NCBI GenBank assembly: GCA_016711295.1
Contig: JADJTE010000034.1
Coordinates: 1-7,837 of the forward strand
DNA from: Sphingobacteriales bacterium
GTDB lineage: Bacteria; Bacteroidota; Bacteroidia; Chitinophagales; UBA2359
Length of the DNA stretch: 7,837 nucleotides
Direction of reading: 5' to 3'
A program made the translations under genes and the position numbers. The notes under the pieces were generated by a model that ran no database searches, had not been told where the DNA came from, and saw only the letters and a list, made by a program, of their open reading frames with translations. The number at the start of each line of letters is the position of its first letter. Position 1 is the first letter of the stretch. Shown here one piece after another: positions 1 through 6,931 of the stretch.

Positions 1-2091
1 CAAGTAACGACCCGACTAAAAGGCGCACTTTAAGAAATGTTCGCGAAGTTGAATTTTGATTTAACGGCTATTCGTGATGAAATACCATTTACAGGTAACC
101 CGGCACTTGATGCAAACAACAGTATCCTATTTACACGCGTTAAGATAGGCACCAAAACACAAGGTATTATCGATGTTTCTGAAAAACTAAACCAATATCT
201 CGACGGTTTTTCAGGGTCGCATAGTTCTATCATCACCTATTTTTGCAATTTGCCCATTAGCGGTGTGCAATTACTTGCCTTTTTTCAGGATTTTTGCACC
301 TATCGCCTAAACAGATATGCGACATGATAGACCCGCACAACCCACGTAATAGAACGCCGTTCCGAAATTGGGATTTGTTAAATAACGTTGGTGTTCTTTC
401 GCTACCACCCTTACTCGCGACCTCTCAGATGCCTATTTAGAAAACCTTTTCAGCGGTATAGCGCGGCGAACCTGTTAGCGGAGGCACCAACGGTGCTTTG
501 CAACCTCCATACGCCTCCAATTCAAGTGCTTTAGAAATGCAAATGCAGGGCAAGTCTCTCCAACCAACAGACAGTTGCAAAAAACTATATTTACCGTATA
601 TTGATGCCACATAACTAGACCCTGATGGTGCCGACAACGATGAGCGATTTGATATTTTCGTATGGCAGATTGGGGAGCGGCGAAGGCGGGTGCGGTCGAA
701 CTGTTTTAGGACGATTCGGATGATTCGCCCGATGGGGCGCGAATATGGCAGAAGGTTGGAGTACGCTGCGTTTTAGGTCTATCTGTGTCGACCCTAATAC
801 GCTTGACCCCGACCTTAGCAACTGTTCTTCTTGCCGCAAAAAGGTGGAGGTAGAATACGGCTACCACTCCAACATTGAGTTATTTGCCCAAAAAATGGCT
901 TGTGTCCTGTGTCCCGAAAAAGCTGCAGTAACCATTGAAGATTGGGCAATGCTGGTGATGCAACACGACAATAATACTCAAATTGTGCGTAAAGCAGCTT
1001 TAAAAGCCACCAAGCCGTTTGCGGCCTCTGATACGACCGATGCCACGATACAAACCGTTTTGACCGATTTGCCCAGCGTTATCAATGCGGTGAGCAATGC
1101 TATTAGCCAGTTTAGTGTTACCAACGCGTCATTACTGCTGCTACCGAAGTGGTTTCGTTTTCAAAAACTCTATTCTCGAAAATGCTTGCGGTGCTTATGT
1201 CATAGAACAATACACTTTATGGGCAGGCGACAATAGTTCACCTCAATCCGGGCGAGCAACTCATACTTACCCTGATTTCCGAATGCCAAATTTGGCGGAA
1301 AATTATCAATCACGGCGTTGCACGAGGGTAGCTGAACTCCGATTTTCGCTTGGCGGGATGCTAAACACCTTAGCAGACGAAACAGGCACAGTACCCGCAT
1401 ACTGCGATTGCGAAAAAAATAGCCTCCTAAGTGTTGGGGAAGTGCCTTAGACCCATTCCGACAACTGACAGACTTCACAGTTGATGAACCTGATAACGTT
1501 CAAACCGATTGGACGACTATATTCGGAAAACGCGCCCATAGGTGGTTTGTATACCATGCAGCAATTGGTTGGCTCTTTTATTGGAGTAGCAGGTTATTGG
1601 GGCGATGCATTTCCAGTTGAATGGCTGTTGCGATGTCGTTATTCCATGCCATTCCGATTGTGTATTTTGCGAGGCTGCGACGGCGATGCGTATGGTTGGC
1701 AAAATGCCCAACAGTAGTTCTATGCCATCATCGGGTTTCAAATCAAGATTTGCCCAAAAATATGCACTGGCAACATAGATGATAAAACCAATACGCCTTT
1801 GGTGCAAACCATAGCAAAGCCCGAAGCAGATAAGTTGCAAAATGTTTCAATAGTCCATGTTTTCCAAACCCAATTGACGATAAGCAATCGCTGACCATAG
1901 CATTAGACAAAGGTTTTTCAATAGCACAGACACAATTGTTTGATATGAGCGGCAGACTAATCCAAGCCGATATATCGTATAATGACAATACTGCAACCAT
2001 ACATACGCATGGCTTAGAAAATGGCATTTATCTATTATATCTGAAAGATATGCAAGCTAATGTTTACTTCAAACAAATCATTAAACAATAA
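1..2091 (+). pseudogene. Degraded T9SS-exported large surface protein, 3' part, many frameshifts
   Basis: The left end lies outside the window. Protein-like stretches follow one another in changing frames: frame 3 from 3 (SNDPTKRRTLRNVREVE), frame 1 from about 50 to 240, frame 3 at 303-400 (DMIDPHNPRNRTPF), frame 2 at 413-460 (DLSDAYLENLFSG), frame 3 at 462-680 with a TAA at 612 (LDPDGADNDERFDIFVWQ), frame 1 at about 760-1130, then frames 3 and 2 to 1237, frame 3 from 1239 (LNPGEQLILTLISE), frame 2 at 1322-1430, frame 1 at 1441-1540 (FTVDEPDNVQTDWTTIF), frame 3 at 1587-1775, frame 2 at 1769-1860 and frame 1 at 1861-2091. The last part is a type A T9SS sorting domain: FPNPIDDKQ, LFDMSGRLIQ, LENGIYLLYL, ending KQIIKQ. 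The final shift lies in a T run at 1860-1863; one more T would give an uninterrupted HVFPNP. The protein was presumably exported across the outer membrane and anchored or released. The body matches no family I can name; its segments have the look of large Bacteroidota surface proteins. At least nine frame changes in 2 kb suggest decay, but local sequencing error is not excluded. Confidence 0.8.
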
Positions 2092-2095
2092 AACT

Positions 2096-2575
2096 ATGAA
2101 AAAGTACTTGTTTTTATTGCTTGCAGTATTGCTATTTTCTTACTGCAAGATAGATTGTTCAGAACGAACAGCCTACCACCCCGACTGTGGTTGCCCACCA
2201 GGACAATCAACGCTCGATGACGACTGTTTTTATTCCACGGGTAAGGTTCTTTATTATGGTTTGGCAAATTTTTATTGTATTCCCGACTCAATTGCTATAG
2301 GTATTGATACCGTTGGTAAACAAGTAACAGCGTATATTACAGAAAATGTCGGCGTTAGTATATCTGGACTTTCCTCCTATAATAGCGGTGACAAGGCTAT
2401 AACTTCTAGATCATGCGATGTAAGCGGCACACAGGCTGTTACCCTTGCCCAATTTAACGATAACTCGTTTAGTAGTTTACCTTCGGAGTTAGTCATTGAT
2501 TTGTACTTGAAGCCGTCTATTCATTACGAGGCACCCGTTTTAGACAGCACGCAGATTGTAGTCAAAAGGCGTTAA
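2096..2575 (+). CDS. Small exported cysteine-rich protein, putative lipoprotein
   Basis: This intact 159-residue frame begins with a classic export signal: MKKY, then a hydrophobic stretch (residues 4-16) running into Cys17. The sequence before Cys17 (LLFSYC) is a poor but possible lipobox, with Tyr at -1 where Gly, Ala or Ser is usual. Lipid anchoring is therefore a guess; signal peptidase I cleavage is the alternative. The mature N-terminus is rich in cysteines (Cys17, 21, 31, 33, 44 and 61, including HPDCGCPPG), suggesting disulfides in the periplasm or on the surface. The rest looks like a compact beta-rich domain, and I do not recognise the family. The ATG at 2096 is preferred over upstream starts in the same frame because the signal peptide begins there. 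It lies 4 bases after the stop of the broken T9SS gene, so the two were probably co-transcribed and translationally coupled. The hairpin at 2581-2636 ends the unit. Its intactness contrasts with the gene before it. Confidence 0.8.
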   Translation: MKKYLFLLLAVLLFSYCKIDCSERTAYHPDCGCPPGQSTLDDDCFYSTGKVLYYGLANFYCIPDSIAIGIDTVGKQVTAYITENVGVSISGLSSYNSGDKAITSRSCDVSGTQAVTLAQFNDNSFSSLPSELVIDLYLKPSIHYEAPVLDSTQIVVKRR

Positions 2576-2580
2576 GCGGG

Positions 2581-2636
2581 TATAAACCTATCATTGAGGT
2601 AAAATAATTAAGTTTTGCCTCAATGAGTAGGTTATA
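2581..2636. terminator. Long stem-loop after the small lipoprotein gene, likely bidirectional terminator
   Basis: Two arms of 24 bases (2581-2604 and 2613-2636) pair almost completely around the 8-base loop TAATTAAG. The core is CATTGAGG against CCTCAATG, flanked by an A tract on the left arm and a T tract on the right, and extended by AACCTA/TAGGTT and TATA/TATA with small bulges. It begins 6 bases after the stop codon at 2575. The A and T tracts sit inside the stem next to the loop rather than after it, so this is not a textbook terminator, although a short T run follows at 2645-2649. A role as an mRNA 3'-end stabiliser is the alternative. Confidence 0.65.
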
Positions 2637-2637
2637 G

Positions 2638-2727
2638 CATAAGGTTTTTGATGCCCAAGGAATTCTTGTAAAGCATCTGCCAACAACATATAGCCGTCCA
2701 TCGGCTTCGTTGGAATTTTGTTTATAA
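2638..2727 (+). pseudogene. Possible scrap of a sorting-domain reading frame
   Basis: Between in-frame stops at 2635 and 2725 the + strand reads 29 codons that begin HKVFDAQGILVKHLP. This resembles the conserved middle strand of T9SS sorting domains, where a pattern like I-x-V-x-D-x-x-G-x-L-V is usual (compare LFDMSGRLIQ in the relic ending at 2091). There is no start codon, no FPNP motif before it and no GLY/GIY motif after it. The stretch between the hairpin and the first repeat is otherwise empty. The match is short and could be chance. Confidence 0.25.
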
Positions 2728-2757
2728 AGATATATTTACTAATCCATTTTTACAGGA

Positions 2758-2813
2758 CATACGGCGGCTGTGCGGACGTTGGCGGCGATTATGCGAACTT
2801 TTCATACTGAACC
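2758..2813. repeat. Partial copy (right half) of the inverted-repeat module
   Basis: This 56-base stretch, from CATACGGCGGCTGTGCGG through GGCGGCGATTATGCG to ACTGAACC, is nearly identical to 4323-4378 and shares its first 38 bases with 4603-4641. The left half of the module is missing. As at 4378, it is followed within about 20 bases by a repeat unit starting with the variant CCCTCCGTAGC rather than GCTTCGTAGC, so module and array share the same junction at both places. Confidence 0.8.
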
Positions 2814-3529
2814 AGCAAAGCAGTTCAACCCTCCGTAGCAAGTGAATTTTTGCGCACAGTTAAGCGCAAGATAGCAAAGGGAAGTTGAAATTTGTGAGTG
2901 AAACGGTTTAGTGCTTCGTAGCGAGTGAAATTGCTGCGCATCAAATTAAGCGCGAAATAGCGAAGGTAAGTTGAAGTTTGCGAGTGAAACGGTTTGGCTC
3001 TTCGTAGCGAGTGAAATTGCTGCGTATCAAGTTAAGCGCGAGATAGCAAAGGAAGTTGAAACTTTCAAGTGAAGCGGTTTAGTGCTTCGTAGCAAGTGAA
3101 TTTTGGGCATCAAGTTAAGCGCGAAATAGCAGAGGAAGTTGAAACTTTCAAGTGAAACCGTTTAGTGCTTCGTAGCAAGCAAATTTCTGCGCATCAAGTT
3201 AAGCGCGAAATAGCAGAGGGACGGCTTAGCTCTTCGTAGCAAGTGAACTTTGCGCATCAAGTTAAGCGCAAGATAGCAAAGGGATTTGAAGTTTGCAAGT
3301 GAAACGGTTTAGTGCTTCGTAGTAGGTGAATTTTTGCGCACCAAGTTAAGTGCGAAATAGCAAAGGGACGGTTTAGTGATTCGTAGCAAGTGAAATTGCC
3401 GCGCATCAAGTTAAGCACAAAATAGCGAAGGAAGCTGAAACTTTCAAGTGAAGGGGTTTAGCTCTTCGTAGCGAGTGAAATTACTGCGCATCAAGTTAAG
3501 CGCGAAATAGCAAAGGGACGGTTTAGTGC

Positions 3530-3934
3530 TTCGTAGCAAGTGAAATTGCTGCGCATCAAGTTAAGCGCGAAATAGCAAAGGGACGGCTTAATGCTTCGTA
3601 GCAAGTGAAATTTCTGCGCATCAAGTTAAGCACGAGATAGCAAAGGGACGGTTTAGTGCTTCGTAGCAAGTGAAATTTCTGCGCATCAAGTTAAGCGCGG
3701 GATAGCAAAGGGACGGTTTAACTATTCGTAGCAAGTGAAATTGCTGCGCATCAAGTTAAGCGCGAAATAGCAAAGGGACGGCTTAATGCTTCGTAGCAAG
3801 TGAAATTTCTGCGCATCAAGTTAAGCACGAGATAGCAAAGGGACGGTTTAGTGCTTCGTAGCAAGTGAAATTTCTGCGCATCAAGTTAAGCGCGGGATAG
3901 CAAAGGGACGGTTTAACTATTCGTAGCAAGTGAA
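3530..3934. repeat. Exact 195-bp higher-order tandem duplication inside the array
   Basis: Read base by base, 3530-3739 and 3725-3934 are identical over 210 bases at an offset of 195, which is three 65-bp units. Each of the three units carries its own diagnostic variants (GGCTTAATGCTTCG, GCACGAGATAGC, GCGCGGGATAGC, TTTAACTATTCG), and these recur in the same order in the second copy. The triplet was therefore copied as a block, and recently compared with the divergence among other units. Confidence 0.92.
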
Positions 3935-4029
3935 CTTTGCGCATCAAGTTAAGCGCGAAATAGCAAAGGAATTTGAAACTTTCAAGTGAAGCAGTTTAGT
4001 GCTTCGTAGCAAGTGAAATTGCTGCGTAT

Positions 4030-4059
4030 CAAGGCGAAAACCACCACCAACAATACGCA
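4030..4059. repeat. Left-end remnant of the inverted-repeat module
   Basis: Thirty bases inside the array (CAAGGCGAAAACCACCACCA onward to ACGCA) match the left end of the modules at 4231 and 4509 with a few changes. They then run straight into a new repeat unit at 4060. The match stops in the middle of the module's left inverted-repeat arm. Confidence 0.65.
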
Positions 4060-4230
4060 TTAGTGCTTCGTAGCAAGTGAAATTGCCGCGCATCAAGTTA
4101 AGCGCGAAATAGCGAAGGGACGGTTTATTCTTTCGTAGCAAGTAAACTTTGTGCATCAAGTTAAGCACGAAATAGCAGAGAGGCAAGTGAAACGGTTTAG
4201 TGCTTCGTAGCAAGTGAATTTTTTGAGTAT

Positions 4231-4378
4231 CAAGGCAAAACCACCGCCAACAATACACAGCCGTCCATAACCCGCATCAAGGGGCGCGGGGCGAAATTCG
4301 GGCAAAATCTCACGCACGAAGGCATACGGCGGCTGTGCGGGCGTTGGCGGCGATTATGCGAACTTTCCATACTGAACC
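4231..4378. repeat. Module of about 148 bp with imperfect inverted-repeat ends, copy 1
   Basis: This GC-rich block interrupts the tandem array. Its left arm (4244-4263, CCGCCAAC-AATA-CACAGCCG) is the inverse complement of the right arm (4330-4350, CGGCTGTG-CGGGC-GTTGGCGG): two 8-bp helices separated by a short unpaired patch. The 66 bases between the arms can add a short CCCGC/GCGGG stem (from 4271). About 130 bases recur at 4509-4641 with few changes. The fold suggests a structured RNA or a small REP- or MITE-like element. No target-site duplication or transposase is visible. Confidence 0.75.
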
Positions 4379-4508
4379 GGTGAAACGGTTTAGCCCTCCG
4401 TAGCAAGTGAAATTTCTGCGCACCAAGTTAAGCGCGAAATAGCAAAGGGATTTGAAATTTGCGAGTGAAGCGGTTTAGTGCTTCGTAGCAAGTGAAATTG
4501 CTGCGCAT

Positions 4509-4641
4509 CAAGGCGAAAACCACCGCCAACGATACACAGCCGTCCATAACCCGCATCGGTGGCGCGGGGCGCGAAATTCGGGCAAAATCTCACGCGCGAA
4601 GGCATACGGCGGCTGTGCGGGCGTTGGCGGCGATTATGCGA
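4509..4641. repeat. Module with imperfect inverted-repeat ends, copy 2
   Basis: This is the second full copy of the block at 4231, following directly on the last tandem repeat unit and ending 104 bases before the protease start codon. It preserves both arms (one base differs in the left arm spacer) and the GCGCGGGG centre. The tail ACTTTCCATACTGAACC present in the other two right halves is missing; the sequence changes after ATTATGCGAA. Because it is the closest repeat to the protease gene, a part in that gene's leader or promoter region is possible but not shown. Confidence 0.75.
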
Positions 4642-4745
4642 AACAAGTGTACATAGTTTCGGAAAAACGCTAGCCATCGGTGGGCTAACCCAAAACACCA
4701 CTTGAAAGAAAGGAGTAGGGATTAATTTCAAACTTATTTTCAATT

Positions 4746-6737
4746 ATGAAAAAGTTATTTTTCGTTTTATTCTCACTATTCCTTTATGTCGCTACAAATG
4801 CACAATCGCTTCCTCCTTTTTGTGGATCAGATGAATTGGAAAGACTTATAATCGAGCAAGATCCATCTTATTTAGCTCGTAAAGCAAGTAATGAAGCGCA
4901 TTTGCAACGCTATATTGCTAATCACAAAGGACAAGAACGGGAGTCCATTACTATTCCTGTAGTATTTCATGTAGTCCACAGCAACGAAGCCATTGTCAAC
5001 AGCATCACCTCTGCTGTTCTTCAATCACAAATAGATATACTAAACCGTGATTTTTCTAGACAAAACTATGATGTAAACTACCTACCCTCAGCCTTTTTAG
5101 CCCGTTCCGTGGATACAGAAATACGATTTTGTTTGGCACGGCAAACACCAGATGGAGCAGCTAGCACGGGTATAGTTCGTAAGTTTGGGTCTAGCGCAGA
5201 TGCCTATTATATAATGGGAAACGATACTGATGATGGTAAGAGTGTTAAAGGTAGCGTAAAAGGCTCGCCCGCATGGGACAACACTCGTTACCTAAATATA
5301 TGGATTTGTGATATAAGGGATAGTGATTTGACTGATGATATTTTGGGTTTTGCTTACCGCCCCAACCAAATTCCTGCTGGTGCCACTTGGGTTGATGGTG
5401 TTGTGCTAGACTATCGCCATACAGGGCTTAGTACGGTCAATCCTTCTACAAAGCTAAAAGTTGAAAGAAACATGGGGCGCACTTTAACGCATGAAGTAGG
5501 GCATTACTTGGATTTACTACACCTTTGGGGAGATTTAAACCAGATTGGGGATGATTTATGTTCCGATGATGATTTTTGCTTAGACACTCCCATTCAGAAA
5601 AACCCCAATTACGGAGTACCCAGTTTTCCCACTCTTTCTTCCTGTCCAGGGGAAGATGCCTTTATCGGAACCATGTTTATGAATTATATGGATTACCCAG
5701 ACGACAAAGTGCTGATAGCTTTTACAAGCTACCAAAAAGAAAGAATGCACGCCGCAATAGACCTATATAGACCAGGGTTAAAAACATCACAAGGTTGCAC
5801 TTTCGGAACAAGTGCGCGAGGCTGCTCTGTTTTAAGCGAACAATTGGGGATTTATGCCGAAACAGTGCAAAATAATGCTGCGGTTGTTCATTGGGTAAAA
5901 AGCAAATCTTCCACTTATGAAGTTTGGTATAAAGCACAGTCTTCAAGTAATTGGACAGTTGCAAGTAGCCTAACAGATAATAAATACACTATATCAGGCA
6001 TTTCTGCCGCTGAACCTTACCAAGTCAAAGTAAAACATTTTATCTGCCCAACTTATTCTCCTTTTACAAGCACTATTAGTGTGCAAGCTACTGCTATACA
6101 AAATACATCAATTCCCGCTCCACCAGATGCTTCAAACAACAGTACAAGCCCAACCCTTATTGCACTAAATACAGGTGGTAATGCTACAATTAACCAAACA
6201 ATAAACACAAGTACTGATATTGATTGGTACACAGTTACTACTACAAATGCAAAACCAAATATAAAAATAACCTTAACCAACCTGCCCCACGACTATGATA
6301 TGCGTGTATTTAAAAATGGAGCAACAAGCCCTGTTGACGACCCAGATACCCCACTAAACCCGCTTGTAATGCCCGAAATAACCAAGCATAATACAACGGG
6401 TCAAGCTACCTATACTATACAGATAAAAGGGTTTCATCCCGAAGATTTCACGCCCAACTATATGTATCAATTAAAAGTAGAAACAAGTGGTACTCCATTT
6501 GCTAAAACTGACCAACAAGAATATATACAGAACACAGAAAATCCCACTTTGTTGTTGTACCCTAATCCAACAAATGGATATTTAAATATCCCATTCGACA
6601 CAAAAGAAAATGAAATAGCGCAAATACAAATAATTAATCTATTAGGCGAAATGGCGTATGCCACTCAAATAGACACCGAAATAGGAGAAAATTTGTTTAC
6701 TATTGACCTTTCCGAACTACGCAAGGGGCTTTATTAG
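4746..6737 (+). CDS. Secreted M43-family zinc metalloprotease with FN3, PPC-like and truncated T9SS sorting domain
   Basis: This 663-residue exported endopeptidase has a signal peptide (MKKLFFVLFSLFLYVATNA, cleavage likely after Ala19). The M43 domain starts near residue 70 (ITIPVVFHVVHS). The zinc site is THEVGHYLDLLHLWG: His249, Glu250, His253 and His259 fit HExxHxxxxxH, with Asp256 where the family consensus has Gly. The cysteine-rich DDFCLDTPIQKNPNYG segment and the Met-turn NYMDY (Met315) follow as in cytophagalysins and ulilysin. Residues about 362-447 read as fibronectin type III, about 455-581 as a PPC-like beta domain (DIDWYTVTT, DYDMRVFKNG), and from 601 as a type A sorting domain (LLYPNPTNGYLNI, INLLGEMAY, LSELRKGLY). 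The frame stops at TAG directly after GLY, although 18 more codons of good sorting signal follow in frame. The catalytic part is complete, so the enzyme could fold, but T9SS export is probably impaired. The ATG at 4746 is followed by the signal peptide; an AAGGAG at 4710-4715 is too far upstream to serve as a ribosome site. Substrate unknown. Confidence 0.93.
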   Translation: MKKLFFVLFSLFLYVATNAQSLPPFCGSDELERLIIEQDPSYLARKASNEAHLQRYIANHKGQERESITIPVVFHVVHSNEAIVNSITSAVLQSQIDILNRDFSRQNYDVNYLPSAFLARSVDTEIRFCLARQTPDGAASTGIVRKFGSSADAYYIMGNDTDDGKSVKGSVKGSPAWDNTRYLNIWICDIRDSDLTDDILGFAYRPNQIPAGATWVDGVVLDYRHTGLSTVNPSTKLKVERNMGRTLTHEVGHYLDLLHLWGDLNQIGDDLCSDDDFCLDTPIQKNPNYGVPSFPTLSSCPGEDAFIGTMFMNYMDYPDDKVLIAFTSYQKERMHAAIDLYRPGLKTSQGCTFGTSARGCSVLSEQLGIYAETVQNNAAVVHWVKSKSSTYEVWYKAQSSSNWTVASSLTDNKYTISGISAAEPYQVKVKHFICPTYSPFTSTISVQATAIQNTSIPAPPDASNNSTSPTLIALNTGGNATINQTINTSTDIDWYTVTTTNAKPNIKITLTNLPHDYDMRVFKNGATSPVDDPDTPLNPLVMPEITKHNTTGQATYTIQIKGFHPEDFTPNYMYQLKVETSGTPFAKTDQQEYIQNTENPTLLLYPNPTNGYLNIPFDTKENEIAQIQIINLLGEMAYATQIDTEIGENLFTIDLSELRKGLY

Positions 6738-6794
6738 GTGAAATTGGTATCGCCAAGCCATCTGACACTTTCAAAACTAATTATCAAACAATAA
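6738..6794 (+). other. Orphaned last 18 codons of the protease sorting domain after an in-frame TAG
   Basis: Directly after TAG (6735-6737), the same frame reads VKLVSPSHLTLSKLIIKQ and then TAA at 6792. Aligned without gaps to the end of the relic at 2091, KGLY-stop-VKL...KLIIKQ matches NGIYLLYL...KQIIKQ over 23 positions, sharing G, Y, L, K and the final IIKQ. The stop falls where the relic has Leu; TTG to TAG needs one change. This was clearly coding until recently, or still is if the stop is read through or is a base-call error. Confidence 0.85.
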
Positions 6795-6931
6795 TAACAT
6801 ATTTATTTGTAAAAAAACACTATATCGACTTTGAGTTCTGCTAATATTATCTAAAAAATCAACAGTAGATTTTAGGTAAAAATGCTATATTTCCAAGGCG
6901 AGGATAGTTGTTTCAACCCATCCATCATCAG

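Larger units (their letters stand above)
2826..4509. repeat. Tandem array of about 22 imperfect 65-bp / 83-bp repeats
   Basis: The unit begins GTGCTTCGTAGCAAGTGAAA, continues TTGCTGCGCATCAAGTTAAG and CGCGAAATAGCAAAGGGACG, and ends GTTTA, 65 bases in all. Counting the core TTCGTAGC (or TCCGTAGC), copies start near 2833, 2914, 3000, 3085, 3168, 3231, 3313, 3380, 3464, 3529, 3594, 3659, 3724, 3789, 3854, 3919, 4001, 4065, 4131, 4202, 4395 and 4480. Spacing is mostly 65 (seven in succession from 3464) or 81-86. The long form carries about 18 extra bases after AGCAAAGG, of the type AAGTTGAAACTTTCAAGTGAA. The central copies are most alike and the outer ones most diverged, as expected of a minisatellite growing by unequal exchange or slippage. 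No unique spacers exist, so it is not a CRISPR. Reading frames across it on the minus strand only repeat the same peptide scraps. Many units can fold a 7-bp hairpin from GTAGCAA and TTGCTGC, but units with TTTCTGC lose it. Function is unknown. Confidence 0.93.

Noticed and set aside
1481..1717. Independent 78-codon + strand gene
   Set aside because: The frame 1 reading (FTVDEPDNVQTDWTTIF) and then the frame 3 reading (CVFCEAATAMRMVGKMP) over the same bases look more protein-like, so this frame is a by-product of the frameshifted relic.
30..2027. Minus-strand open frames opposite the left relic (for example 1200-1478, 1517-1840, 1743-2027)
   Set aside because: They lie opposite clear + strand protein-like segments, lack signals or recognisable motifs, and are typical antisense shadows.
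2826..4509. CRISPR array
   Set aside because: The whole 65-bp unit is conserved; there are no unique spacers, no short palindromic direct repeat and no cas genes.
4673..4689. Small hairpin TAGCC / GGCTA upstream of the protease as terminator or operator
   Set aside because: Only 5 base pairs with no T run; too weak to call.
4710..4716. AAGGAG as ribosome binding site of the protease gene
   Set aside because: It lies 30 bases before the ATG, too far to serve, and Bacteroidota genes commonly lack such sites.
4720..4742. Bacteroidota-type -7 promoter element (TAATTTCA or TATTTTCA) before the protease
   Set aside because: Each matches TAnnTTTG at only six of eight positions, and no TTTG lies at the right distance upstream.
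3944..4743. Minus-strand open frames of 104 and 117 codons within the repeat block
   Set aside because: Their peptides are the repeat unit and module translated over and over (FHLLRSTKP, CYFALNLM, VGGGFRLD). They change frame with the 65-bp period and have no start context, so they are by-products of the repeats.
6053..6280. Minus-strand hydrophobic open frame opposite the protease PPC-like domain
   Set aside because: It sits wholly inside the convincing protease frame; its hydrophobic look comes from the complement of Thr/Asn-rich codons.
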